Assembly: GCF_003937945.1 (NCBI RefSeq)
Contig: NZ_RSEC01000036.1
Span: 310,001-374,000 of the forward strand
Source of the DNA: Amycolatopsis eburnea
Lineage (GTDB): Bacteria > Actinomycetota > Actinomycetes > Mycobacteriales > Pseudonocardiaceae
DNA: 64,000 nucleotides
Direction: 5' to 3'
Shown here: piece by piece, positions 6,754-15,561 of the stretch
Numbering within the stretch: position 1 is the stretch's first letter
Layout: each line of letters begins with the position of its first letter
Notes under the pieces: model-generated
Seen by the model: the letters and a program-made list of their open reading frames with translations, nothing else
The model's database searches: none
Told to the model about the DNA's origin: nothing
Program-made: the position numbers and the translations under genes

Positions 6754-9300
6754 TCAGCTGCGACCGAAGCAGACGAACGGCATCAACGGTTCCGCCGTGG
6801 CCGCGTCCGCCAGCGCCCGCGCCGGCGGGGTCCCGGCGGCCAGCGCGCGGTGGAACGCCAGCATCACGCCGCCCGCGGTCCGGTCGTCGACCCGCGCCAC
6901 GCTCGAGACCACCGTGCGGCTGCCGCCGTAGAGCAGCGCCGCCGTGAAGCCGAGGACCTCGTCGCCCGCGCGGACCACGGTCTGGCCGACGTCGCACGAG
7001 GACAGCACCACCTGCTCCGGCGCCGTCGCGAGCTGCTGGACGTCGTAGGCCATCAGCGGCCCGTCGGCGAGGTTGAGCCGGGAGAACAGCACGTTCTCCC
7101 GCTCGTGGTGACCGTGCGCGGCGAAGTGCGCCAGCCGGCAGCCGTCGAACGCCTTGAGCGTCGCCGCGACCGTCGCGTCCGGCCCGGTCAGCACCTCCGC
7201 CTCCGGGTACAGCGGCGCCAGCGCCGAGATCTCGGTTTCCGCGTGGGTCAGGTCCGAGCCCGCGACCAGCAGCGGCGCCCCGCCCGCGCGGCGGGGACGG
7301 CGGCCCGCGTCGAGCCAGGCCGACGACGACGGCGTGACCGTCACCGGCCGCCCGCGCAGCGTCGGCAGCAGCCCCCACGGGATCGCCGAGAGCGCGCCGG
7401 TCGGCACGACGACGACGTCGAGGTCGCCCAGCCGGTTCGCCAGCGGCGCCAGCAGGATCGCGTCCAGCGCGGTGACCTGCGTCCGCACCGACCGGCGGAT
7501 GACCTGGTCCAGCTGGGCGGGGAGCTGGCGCCCGCACAACGCGTCGAGGTCGCTGTGCAGCCGCGCGACCGGCTCGGCGACGGCCGACGCCGGGCCGAGC
7601 TCGATCAGCGCCACCCGGTGGTTCGCGATCACCTGCGCGCACAACGCGCCGTGGTCGGCGAGGAAGCAGACCATCGCGCTGCCGCTGTCGGCGAGCTCGT
7701 CGCCGACCTCGCGCAGCTTCGCCTCGGGGTGGTCCTCGTCGGTGCCCTCGGCCTGCCAGCCCTTGGCGCGGATTTCCCGTTCCAGCGCGGCACACCGCTT
7801 CACGGCCTGGGCGTCCGGCTTCCCGGACAGCTCGCCGGCGCGGATCTGCATCGAGAGGTACCGCAGCTCGGCGACGGCATCGACGGTCTCCGGGTGCGCG
7901 GGCGGGCGCACCGGCCGGAACCGGAACGCCTGCGCACGCGAGCGGTCGAGCCACCGGAACACCACCCCCGGCGACCGCTGGGCGAGCGCGGCGGCGAGAC
8001 CGGCGTCGGCGAGTTCCTTGCCCAGCGACGTCGTCGCGGTCTGCAGGTCGACGCTGCCGAAGCGGCTGCGGTGGCGCTGCAGCTGGGCGAGCCCGGCGCG
8101 CGCGTTCGCGAACGTCGTGCGCCGGTGGCCGGTCGCGGCGCCGAGTTCGGCCAGCGCGAGCCGCCGGACGAGGCGGTTTTCCAGCGGCGCGGCCCGGCGG
8201 TCGCGCGGCGCGATGCCGGCCCGGGCACCGTCGAGGTCGCCGAGCGCGATCCGCGCCCGCGCGGCCAGCAGCGCCGCGATTTCGGCGTCGTTGCGCAGGC
8301 CCAGCCCGGTGAGCCGGCCGGCCAGCGCGGTCGCTTCGGTGGCGACGCGGGCGATCCGCCGTCCGGCCGCGAAGTCCGCGCGCAACGCGGTCAGCTGCGC
8401 GACCGCGGCCCAGGTTTCGTTGCCACGACGGCGAAACCGCCGTTCGGCGCGCCCGGCCCAGCTGCGCGCGGTCGCCGGGTCGCCACTCGCCAGCGCGGCG
8501 AGCGCGCGCGTGAGCTCGGCTTCGGCGTGCTCCTGGTTCATCCGCGACCGCGGGAACTGCTCGAGGGCGGCGTCCAGCTCGGCGGCGGCTTCCTGCGGCA
8601 GCCCGGCGGCGAGCAGCGCCCGTGCCTTGTCGACGGCCAGCACGGGCAGCATCCCGACGCTCTGCTCGGCGTAGAACCCGCTCGCCGCGTCGAAGTCGCG
8701 CAGCGCGCCCGGGATGTCGCCGGTCAGCACCCGCGCCTGCCCGCGCCCGTGCGCGGCCTTCGCGAAGATCCGGGCCAGGCCCTCTTCTTCGGGCTGCCCG
8801 GCCCCGATCTGCTCGCACTGGTCGAGATCGGCGAGCGCGAGCCGCACGCGTCCGGCGTACTGGTGCAGCATCGCGCGGTTGAGCAGCGTCCGGGCGAGCA
8901 CGACGAACTCGCCGGCCTGCCGCAGCAGCGGGATCGCCTCGTCGAAGCAGGTGAGGGCCTCGTCCATCCGTCCGATGAGGATGAACACGAGCCCGCGCTG
9001 CTGCCGCAGGATCCCGCGCCCGGCCTCGGAAACGAGGGCGTCGGCCTCATCGAGCAGGGCGAGGCCGCGCGCGCTGTTGCCCAGCGCGGTCTCGACGGCG
9101 GCGTACGTCCCGAGCACGCGCGTGGCGAGATCGGGCCAGGCCGGCCACCCGTCCGGCGGCGCGGTGGCGGGCAGGCCGAGAAGCCGTGCGGCGGACCGGA
9201 TCAGGCGCCCGCCGACCACGGGCTGGCCGTTGTTGGTCGCCGCGACCGCACGCCGATGCAGGTCGCGCACCCGGTCTTCCGCCCTCGGCGACGCGACCAC
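6754..9300 (-). CDS. TPR-repeat CHAT-domain (caspase-like) protein
   Basis: The 848-residue protein has an N-terminal two-thirds of tandem TPR-like helices (repeated A..L...A patterns from about residue 20 to 480) and a C-terminal CHAT peptidase domain. The predicted catalytic dyad is His about 729 in HFAAHGHHE and Cys about 769 in VVLSSCDVGQT. Further family motifs are ALLYGGSRTVVSSVA and the final PFVCFGRS. CHAT proteases are caspase/separase relatives used in prokaryotic conflict and stress pathways, where TPRs sense or bind partners. It starts at GTG 9300. Upstream on the same strand is an operon encoding a subtilase, a sigma factor and a small accessory protein; a repeat-containing 217-base gap separates them. 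Confidence 0.88.
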   Translation of the reverse strand: MVASPRAEDRVRDLHRRAVAATNNGQPVVGGRLIRSAARLLGLPATAPPDGWPAWPDLATRVLGTYAAVETALGNSARGLALLDEADALVSEAGRGILRQQRGLVFILIGRMDEALTCFDEAIPLLRQAGEFVVLARTLLNRAMLHQYAGRVRLALADLDQCEQIGAGQPEEEGLARIFAKAAHGRGQARVLTGDIPGALRDFDAASGFYAEQSVGMLPVLAVDKARALLAAGLPQEAAAELDAALEQFPRSRMNQEHAEAELTRALAALASGDPATARSWAGRAERRFRRRGNETWAAVAQLTALRADFAAGRRIARVATEATALAGRLTGLGLRNDAEIAALLAARARIALGDLDGARAGIAPRDRRAAPLENRLVRRLALAELGAATGHRRTTFANARAGLAQLQRHRSRFGSVDLQTATTSLGKELADAGLAAALAQRSPGVVFRWLDRSRAQAFRFRPVRPPAHPETVDAVAELRYLSMQIRAGELSGKPDAQAVKRCAALEREIRAKGWQAEGTDEDHPEAKLREVGDELADSGSAMVCFLADHGALCAQVIANHRVALIELGPASAVAEPVARLHSDLDALCGRQLPAQLDQVIRRSVRTQVTALDAILLAPLANRLGDLDVVVVPTGALSAIPWGLLPTLRGRPVTVTPSSSAWLDAGRRPRRAGGAPLLVAGSDLTHAETEISALAPLYPEAEVLTGPDATVAATLKAFDGCRLAHFAAHGHHERENVLFSRLNLADGPLMAYDVQQLATAPEQVVLSSCDVGQTVVRAGDEVLGFTAALLYGGSRTVVSSVARVDDRTAGGVMLAFHRALAAGTPPARALADAATAEPLMPFVCFGRS

Positions 9301-9442
9301 AGGCTGCCCTCCCGGCCGGAGCCGTCCCCCTCGGCCGAGAAGGACGACCCGGATCGTACCTCCGGGTCAGGGAGGTTCGGGAGTTGTCGCGGGCAGGCGG
9401 ATTTTCACGTGACAGAGCGATATCCGGTGTGCTGCCCGCCGC

Positions 9443-9493
9443 CATGAACGACTCTTTCATGTCACCGGACGCGATGAACGACCCGTTCATGAC
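9443..9493. repeat. family A repeat, two half-elements in direct orientation
   Basis: Two copies of a 21-base unit (9443-9463 and 9473-9493, core ATGAACGAC..TTCATG) are arranged head to tail, whereas the other family A elements in this window are inverted hairpins. Each unit is itself a partial palindrome (ATGAA..TTCAT). The pair sits between the stop of the accessory gene and the start of the CHAT gene. Confidence 0.65.
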
Positions 9494-9518
9494 GTCGGCG
9501 GCCACCGGGTGCGCGCGG

Positions 9519-10004
9519 TCAGAGTTCGATCGCCGGTGTGCTCACCGTCCTCGACCTCCCGAGCGTCCGCACCAGCACCTGCACCATCCCGTGCGCGACC
9601 CCGCTGACCGCGAAGCGCCCCTCGGCGTCCGAAGTGGTCGTCAAGGGGCCGTTCGCCGTGCGGACCTCGATCGGGTGCTCGGCGGGCGGGGTCAACCACC
9701 CGTCGAGCCGGATCGTGCCCGTCGCTTCGGGGCTCACGTTCACCATGATCGTCAGGCTTTCGCTGTCGAACGTGATGAGCCGGCCCTGCTCGGCGGCGCT
9801 TCGCGTGACGGCGAGGGCCTCCTGCTCGCGGATGCGCATCACTTCCAGGTCGACGTCCTCCAGCGCGATGGCGAAGCGGATCTGCTCCACCAGCGTGGCG
9901 GGCATCGGGTCGGCGTCTTCCCACAGCTCGCGCACGCCGGCGAGGAGCCGGAAGTCGAGCTCGTCCAGCGGCTCGTTCGCGCCTGGTGGTTCGACGGTGG
10001 TCAC
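9519..10004 (-). CDS. small accessory protein of the subtilase-sigma operon
   Basis: The 161-residue protein has an acidic helical N-terminal half (DELDFRLLAGVRELWEDA) and a C-terminal half that looks like a beta-sandwich of the carboxypeptidase-regulatory type (IRLDGWLTPPAEHPIEVRT, then DAEGRFAVSGVAHGMVQVLV). No enzyme motif is visible. It starts at GTG 10004, overlapping the sigma-factor stop (GTGA), with GAAGGAGA as ribosome site. By position it could be an anti-sigma-like or substrate-presenting partner of the sigma factor or CHAT protein. That role is inference only. Confidence 0.7.
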   Translation of the reverse strand: MTTVEPPGANEPLDELDFRLLAGVRELWEDADPMPATLVEQIRFAIALEDVDLEVMRIREQEALAVTRSAAEQGRLITFDSESLTIMVNVSPEATGTIRLDGWLTPPAEHPIEVRTANGPLTTTSDAEGRFAVSGVAHGMVQVLVRTLGRSRTVSTPAIEL

Positions 10005-10576
10005 AGCCAATCTCCTTCGCCGTTGGCGAGTAGCTGCTCGCGCAGGCGCGCGAGGCAGCGTCCCCTGGTCGGGCCGATACTCCCCCTCGGCATTCCCAGC
10101 CGGGCGCCGACTTCGGCGTAGTCCGGCCGGTGCACGAACGCCACGATCCGCAGCAGGCTGCGGCAGCGTTCGGGCAGGTTGTCGACCGCGCGCCAGAGCC
10201 GCACGCGCTGGTCGTCGCGCAGCACCCCCTCCTCGGGTGCCGGTGACGCTTCGGCGAGCCGCTCCGGGAGCTCCGGCAGCGGCCGCTCGACCTGGCGTTT
10301 TTCCCCAGTCCGCCAGGCCTCCCGCTTGGTCACGGTGATCAGCCAGCCGGTCAGCGCGACCGGCGAGCGGATCTCCGCGAACGAACCGAGCAGGCGCAGC
10401 CACGCCGTCTGCACGACGTCGCCCGCCTGATCGGCGTCCAGACCCTGATCCCGCGCCACCTGCCAGAGCAGCGGCGTGAGCAGGGAAACCAGTTCGTCCA
10501 GCGCCGCGCGGTCGCCTTCCCGCGCGGCGTCGAACAGTGCCGCTACCCGGCTGTGGTCGGTCTTGGCCACGTTCAC
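10001..10576 (-). CDS. ECF-type RNA polymerase sigma factor
   Basis: The 191-residue product contains sigma region 2 (QAGDVVQTAWLRLLGSFAEI, then GWLITVTKREAWR) and region 4 (LPERCRSLLRIVAFVHRPDY, then VGARLGMPRGSIGPTRGRCL), in which a helix-turn-helix recognises the -35 element. It starts at GTG 10576, overlapping the subtilase stop by GTGA, and its own stop overlaps the next start the same way, so the three proteins are made in fixed ratio. No classical anti-sigma gene is present; the 161-residue downstream protein is the only candidate. Confidence 0.9.
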   Translation of the reverse strand: MNVAKTDHSRVAALFDAAREGDRAALDELVSLLTPLLWQVARDQGLDADQAGDVVQTAWLRLLGSFAEIRSPVALTGWLITVTKREAWRTGEKRQVERPLPELPERLAEASPAPEEGVLRDDQRVRLWRAVDNLPERCRSLLRIVAFVHRPDYAEVGARLGMPRGSIGPTRGRCLARLREQLLANGEGDWL

Positions 10577-12207
10577 AGCGAACCCAGCGCGGACCAGGCC
10601 CGCTTGACGACCGTTTCGCGGTCGACCGTGGCCAGGTCCCCGGAGTGCAGCAGCAGCGCCTTGCCGATCTCGGCCGCGGCGAGCGGGGCGGCGAACGACG
10701 TCCCGTCCCAGACCGCGAAGCCGGCGCTGTAGTCGTCGGGGTCGAAGGAGTTGCGGCCGTGGTCGGGCACCTGGTGGTCGGCGGCCGCGGTGCCGCGGAC
10801 GTCGGTCGGGTAGGTGCTGACCACGCCGGCGCCGGTCGCCCAGCAGCGCACCCACGGGCCTTCGTTGGAGAACAGCGCCTTGCTCGTGGTGACGTCGGGG
10901 TTGAGCGCGCCCACGCTGATCACCTGCGGGCCGCAGCCCGGGCCGAGCGGCTGGTCGGCGAAGGCCGCCGGGTAGAAGCGGCGGGTGGTGGCATCGTTGC
11001 CCGCGGCCGCGACGACCAGCACGCCGAGGCCGAGCAGCTCGGCGATGACCGAGCCGAACTGGCCGGTGAACGCGACGTCCGCCGGGTCCTCGACGTAGTA
11101 GCCCATCGAGATCGAGACGATGTCGACCAGGTCCTCCGGCCGGTTGTTCGCCTGCGCGTTGCGGACGCGGTCGGCGAGCAGGTGCAGCGCGAGCAGCACG
11201 TCGCCCTCGTACGCGACGCCGTCGCTGTGCACGACGCGGATCGCGAGCGTGTCGGCTTCGGGGCAGGCCTGCCGGATGATGCCGGCGATGAACAGGCCGT
11301 GCCCGGTGTCGGTGTCGATGTCGCCGATCAGCGGCTGGCCGGTCGTCGGCGCGTCCCAGTAGTCGGTGAGCAGCTGCGTCGGGACGGTGGTCCCGGCGTC
11401 GATCTCGGCCTGCAGGATCGCCGCCTGGATGTCCGGCGCGACGGCTAGCCCGGAGCCGGGCGCCGGCGGGCCGGAGCGGTCGGCGAGCCCGAACCACGGG
11501 TGCGGGCCGATGCCGGTGTCGAGCACGGCGATCACCGGCCGGCGGTGCGCGGGCTTGCGGCTGCGGTACGGCGGTTCGGCGGCCAGCGTCACCGGGATCC
11601 GGTTCGCGCCGTGGGTCCGCCCGTACGAGCTGCCCGCGCCGAACCCGCTGGTCTCCCACGGCGTGCCGCCGAGGCCGCTGGTCTCCCACGGGACCCCGCC
11701 GAACACCGGCGAGGTGAAGAGCAGGTGCTCGACGGACATCTCCTTGACGATCTCGGGGTCGAGCTCGGGCTTTTCACCGGACGCGGCGGCGCGCAGCAGC
11801 TGCAGTGCCTTCCAGCAGTCGACGACGACCGGGTCGGAGTCCTCCCGGACCTGCAGCAGCGCGCGGACGGGCACGTCGTCGAGCTCACGGACGCGCGCGT
11901 ACTCCTGGCCTTCGCCGCCGCGGTCGGCCGGGGTCGCGTAGACGCCGATGCGCGCGAGCACGCGGTTGATCGCGGCCAGTGCCTCCGGGTCGCGCAGGTA
12001 CCGGTTGGGCAGCAGGAACGTGCCGGGCCGGTACACCGTCGTGCGCGGCACCGGCTGGCCGGCGGCGACGACCGCGGTCGCCGGGTCCAGCACGCGTGCG
12101 CCGTGCCGGTCGAGCAACTGCCTCGGCGGGGTCGGGAGCTCGTTCAGCGTGCTCGCGTCCTCCGCCGCCACTTCCGCGCCCTCGTCCCGGACGAACTTGA
12201 CGACCAT
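10573..12207 (-). CDS. intracellular S8 subtilisin-like serine peptidase
   Basis: The 544-residue protein has a full subtilase triad: Asp230 in VIAVLDTGIG, His303 in DTGHGLFIAGI and Ser504 in DGTSFAAP, with oxyanion Asn404 in AAAGNDA. There is no signal peptide, so it should act in the cytoplasm. A unique 220-residue N-terminal region ends in a tandem repeat (GGVPWETSGL then GGTPWETSGF, residues 170-190) just before the catalytic domain, a plausible processing or regulatory linker. ATG 12207 is preferred over GTG 12216 because the GGAGG ribosome site is correctly spaced only for the ATG. It is the first gene of the operon with the sigma factor and accessory protein. Confidence 0.9.
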   Translation of the reverse strand: MVVKFVRDEGAEVAAEDASTLNELPTPPRQLLDRHGARVLDPATAVVAAGQPVPRTTVYRPGTFLLPNRYLRDPEALAAINRVLARIGVYATPADRGGEGQEYARVRELDDVPVRALLQVREDSDPVVVDCWKALQLLRAAASGEKPELDPEIVKEMSVEHLLFTSPVFGGVPWETSGLGGTPWETSGFGAGSSYGRTHGANRIPVTLAAEPPYRSRKPAHRRPVIAVLDTGIGPHPWFGLADRSGPPAPGSGLAVAPDIQAAILQAEIDAGTTVPTQLLTDYWDAPTTGQPLIGDIDTDTGHGLFIAGIIRQACPEADTLAIRVVHSDGVAYEGDVLLALHLLADRVRNAQANNRPEDLVDIVSISMGYYVEDPADVAFTGQFGSVIAELLGLGVLVVAAAGNDATTRRFYPAAFADQPLGPGCGPQVISVGALNPDVTTSKALFSNEGPWVRCWATGAGVVSTYPTDVRGTAAADHQVPDHGRNSFDPDDYSAGFAVWDGTSFAAPLAAAEIGKALLLHSGDLATVDRETVVKRAWSALGSL

Positions 12208-12390
12208 CGGGTCCACCCTCCGCCATTGATCACTGATGGCACCCGGGAAAGACCCGTGGGCCGCCACTGGAATACGACACGGACGTCTCGAATGGGTAAC
12301 GACCGTGGCAAACGGGTGAAGAGGTATCTGACGTGCCCGGCTCACCCACTTGGCCCTCCGGAAGTCACGGATCCATGCGGGGAGATCACC

Positions 12391-15300
12391 ATGGTTGTGC
12401 TCCGGTCGAGCACGGGGGAGGCGACCCGGCCGGCACCGGTCCGGGGACAGGGCGGGGTGTTCACCCCGGACCCGGCCACCGGCGGCGGGCGGTTCGCGGT
12501 GCCGCTCGACCTGCCGCCCGGTCCCGGCGGCGGCGCCCCGGCGCTGGCGCTGCGCTACACGACCGGCGCGCCCAACGGCCCGTTCGGCGGCGGGTTCGCG
12601 CTGCCGCTGCCGCACGTCCGCAAGACCGGCGGCCAGGCCCGGTCCGGGACGGCGGGCCGGCTCACCCGCCACGGCGACGGCTACGTGCTGACCACCCGGT
12701 CGGGGACCCGGCACTTCCTCGGCCCCGCCGACGGCGACGGCTGGTACCTCGACCGGACCGAGGACGCGCTGGGCGCGACGGCGACGTTCGGCTGGGCGCA
12801 CCACAGCGGCCAGGCGTACCTCGCCCGCGTCGCCTACGGACCGTACGAAGTGGACTTCGCCTACGAGCCGCGGCCGGACGTGCTGCGCTGGGGCCGCGGC
12901 GGCACCCTCGTCACGACGGCGCTGCGGTGCGCGCGGATCGACCTGCGGGTGCCCGCCGACGCGCGGCCGCTCGTCCGGCGGTGGACCCTCGGCTACGACC
13001 CCGACGACGTCACCGGCGCTTCCCTGCTGACGTCGGTGGCGCTCACCGGGTTCGACGCGCGCGGCGCCGAAGCCGCCGCCCCGGTGCTGCGGCTGGCCTA
13101 CACCCAGGTCGAAACCCCGGTCGCCCGGCGGGTCCAGCTCGCCGCGAAGGCCCGCTCCGGCGGCGGCGTTTCGCTGCTCGACGCCGACGACACCGTGCCG
13201 TACTTCTCGTTCGAGGACCTCCCCCGCACCGGGCGGCTGAGCGGGATCGACAACGGCATCGGGCTGCGCACGGAGATCGAGTACACGACGGTGGAGGCGG
13301 TCCCGGTGGTCCGGCGCGTCTCGCGCCGCGAAGTGGCCACCGGCCACGTGGGCGTGACCGAGTTCGAGTACCACGACAGCCGGGCGCCGGTCTTCGGCCG
13401 GGTCGTCCAGGACGACCTCGGCGACGAGCACGCGCCGACGTTGCGGACCGTGCGCTGGTTCGGCGACGACGGGCGGCTGACGAAGGAGGAGACCTACGGC
13501 CTCGACGACTCCCCCGCGCGCGAGCGGCCGTACCGCCGGGTGGTGCACCTGCGCCGTCCACAGTGGACTCGCACGGTGGTGACCGAGTTCGACCGGCGGC
13601 CCGGCCCGGTCTCGGTCACCACGACGGAGACGGACCTCGACGCCGCCGGGAACCCGGCCCGGGTGGTGGAAACGACCGAGCGGCCCGGCCGCGGGACCGT
13701 CGTGCGCGACACCCGCACGACGTACGCGACCGACCCCGACGGCCGGTTCGCGGCGCTGCCCGCGCGGATCCGCGTGGTGGACGGCACCGGGACGGTGGTG
13801 TCCGACCGGCTGTTCCGCTACGACGAGACCCCGGACGGCCGGGCCGGCGCGCACGGGCTGTGCACCGCGCGGGAGGAGCTGGTGCTCACCGACGCGCTCG
13901 TCGCCGACGGCTACGGCCCGGTCCCGCCGGACCTGCGCCACCACGGCTACCACCGCCGTCCCGGCGAGGACGGCTGGTGGATCACGACGTTCCACGGACG
14001 GCTCGACACCGTCGCGGGGCTGCGCACCACGATGACCGATCCGCTCGGGCACACCACCGAAGTGCGGTATTCGGCCGACCACTGCTTCCCCGAGGTGACC
14101 ACGGATCCGCTCGGGAACGTGACGATCACGCGCCACGACGTCCGGACCGCGCGGGTGCGCGAACTGATCGCCCCGGCGGGCGCGGTGACCACGGTGACCC
14201 ACGACCCGCTGGGGCGTCCCGAAACCGTCGTCCGGCCCGGTGATTCCGCGGAGCTGCCGACGATCCGGTACCGCTACGGCACCGGCGGCCCGGTGCGGGT
14301 CACGACCGAGCAGCGCGCGGTGTCCGGCGAGGCCGAGGTGCTGCTGACGACCGAGGTGCGCGACGGCGCCGGGCGGCTGCTGGAGCGGCGGCACACCGAG
14401 CTGCTCGGCGACGTCGTCGACGAGCGCCACGAGTACTGCGCCCGCGGCTTCGTGCGCCGGACGAGCCGGTCCTTCCGCGACGGCGACCGCCCACCCGCCC
14501 CCGAAGAGTTCCACTACGACGCCCTGGGCCGGCCCACCGACGTTCGTGAAGGCCACCTTGAGGAACTTGTAGCTCGTGAAGGTGGCCTTCACGACCTGCT
14601 CGGGCGGGAGCTGCGCGGCGCCGACGGGGTCGTGCTGGTGCGGGACGCCGCGGGGAACCCGGTCGAGGCGCGGACGCCGGACGGGCACACCGTGTACCGG
14701 GTGCACGACGCCGTCGGCAGGCCGGTGGCGGTGCTGGTCGACGACCCGCACGGCACGCCGGTCACGACGTTCACCCACCACGACGGCGGCCTGCCGGTGC
14801 CACCCGGTGCCGGGCCGCACAGCTGCGGGCGGCTGGTGCGCGTGTCCGACGAATCGGGCGTGACCCTGTTCGGCTACGACGCGCTCGGCAACCCGGCCGA
14901 GAAGCGCTGGCGGCCGGCGCACGTCGCCGTCGAGTACCGCCTGGACGTGGTGCGCCGCGCCGACGGGCGGCCGGCGAAGGTGGTCTACCCGGACGCCGGC
15001 GACGGGCGGCTGACGGTCCACCACCAGTACGACGAGGTCGGCAGGCTGGTGAGCGTGCCGGGCTTCGTCGACGCGGTGCACTACGACCTGCGCGGCCACC
15101 GCACGGCGGTCCACTACGCGAACGGCGTCACCGAGGCGTGGACCGGCGGCCGCCACGTCGTCACCGGCCCGGGCGGCACCTGGACCCGCGAAATCGGCGC
15201 GGCCGCGGCCCCGGAACCGTTGTGCGGCACGGAAATCCGCGACGCGTTCGACCGCCTGCGCGGCGTCCACGGTGACGACGGCGTCAACGCGCTGTACGGC

Positions 15301-15528
15301 TACGACCACACCGGCCGCCGCGTCCGCACCCTGGTCTCCGACGGCACACGCGTCCACGAAGTCCTGACCCCGGACGAGCTGTACGCCATCGAGGACGGCG
15401 AGCTGGTGGCCGTGGTGGCGGGCGCGGTCCGCCGCTACGCCGACGCCAGGCAGCACTACCTGCACTTCGACGGCGACGCCGGGATCGCCCTGGTGACCGA
15501 CGAGTCCGGCGCGGTCGTGAGTGGCTAG
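12391..15528 (+). CDS. SpvB/TcdB-like RHS-repeat protein, apparently truncated
   Basis: The 1,045-residue product begins with an SpvB-type segment (FAVPLDLPPGPGGGAPAL, then GPFGGGFALPLP), continues with a TcdB-middle-like region, and ends in YD/RHS repeats (YDALGRPTDV, YDEVGRLVSV, YDHTGRRVRT). Such proteins form large shells that carry a C-terminal toxin. This one stops in the middle of an RHS motif (DESGAVVSG), without the usual core motif or toxin. The last codons and the TAG stop lie inside a hairpin repeat (15512-15561). A second repeat element (14545-14593) is read through in frame and inserts about 17 atypical residues. There is no signal peptide. The start is ATG 12391 after GGGGAG. 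It is divergent from the subtilase operon. Confidence 0.8.
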   Translation: MVVLRSSTGEATRPAPVRGQGGVFTPDPATGGGRFAVPLDLPPGPGGGAPALALRYTTGAPNGPFGGGFALPLPHVRKTGGQARSGTAGRLTRHGDGYVLTTRSGTRHFLGPADGDGWYLDRTEDALGATATFGWAHHSGQAYLARVAYGPYEVDFAYEPRPDVLRWGRGGTLVTTALRCARIDLRVPADARPLVRRWTLGYDPDDVTGASLLTSVALTGFDARGAEAAAPVLRLAYTQVETPVARRVQLAAKARSGGGVSLLDADDTVPYFSFEDLPRTGRLSGIDNGIGLRTEIEYTTVEAVPVVRRVSRREVATGHVGVTEFEYHDSRAPVFGRVVQDDLGDEHAPTLRTVRWFGDDGRLTKEETYGLDDSPARERPYRRVVHLRRPQWTRTVVTEFDRRPGPVSVTTTETDLDAAGNPARVVETTERPGRGTVVRDTRTTYATDPDGRFAALPARIRVVDGTGTVVSDRLFRYDETPDGRAGAHGLCTAREELVLTDALVADGYGPVPPDLRHHGYHRRPGEDGWWITTFHGRLDTVAGLRTTMTDPLGHTTEVRYSADHCFPEVTTDPLGNVTITRHDVRTARVRELIAPAGAVTTVTHDPLGRPETVVRPGDSAELPTIRYRYGTGGPVRVTTEQRAVSGEAEVLLTTEVRDGAGRLLERRHTELLGDVVDERHEYCARGFVRRTSRSFRDGDRPPAPEEFHYDALGRPTDVREGHLEELVAREGGLHDLLGRELRGADGVVLVRDAAGNPVEARTPDGHTVYRVHDAVGRPVAVLVDDPHGTPVTTFTHHDGGLPVPPGAGPHSCGRLVRVSDESGVTLFGYDALGNPAEKRWRPAHVAVEYRLDVVRRADGRPAKVVYPDAGDGRLTVHHQYDEVGRLVSVPGFVDAVHYDLRGHRTAVHYANGVTEAWTGGRHVVTGPGGTWTREIGAAAAPEPLCGTEIRDAFDRLRGVHGDDGVNALYGYDHTGRRVRTLVSDGTRVHEVLTPDELYAIEDGELVAVVAGAVRRYADARQHYLHFDGDAGIALVTDESGAVVSG
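14545..14593. repeat. family B hairpin repeat inside the RHS gene
   Basis: Perfect 15-bp arms (CGTGAAGGCCACCTT at 14545-14559, complement at 14579-14593) match the intergenic family B elements at 50.9 kb and 54.4 kb. Here the element interrupts an RHS repeat in frame, between YDALGRPTDV and LLGRELRGAD, and is translated as roughly REGHLEELVAREGGLHD. Confidence 0.75.
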
Positions 15529-15561
15529 TGGGGTTCTAACCCGACTTGCCACTCACGACCG
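15512..15561. repeat. family D hairpin repeat overlapping the RHS stop
   Basis: Two 24-base arms (15512-15535 and 15538-15561) are inverted copies with two mismatches and a 2-nt centre; the outer 14 bp (CGGTCGTGAGTGGC) pair perfectly. The element provides the TAG stop of the RHS gene and ends one base before the stop codon of the convergent ECF41 gene, so it can terminate both transcripts. Confidence 0.8.

Noticed and set aside
12208..15552. Very long minus-strand open frame (part of a 1,659-codon frame) opposite the RHS gene
   Set aside because: It is antisense to a gene with clear RHS motifs, has low-complexity Arg/Gly/Pro-rich composition and arises from GC-rich third positions. Only its last 544 codons (the subtilase) are real.
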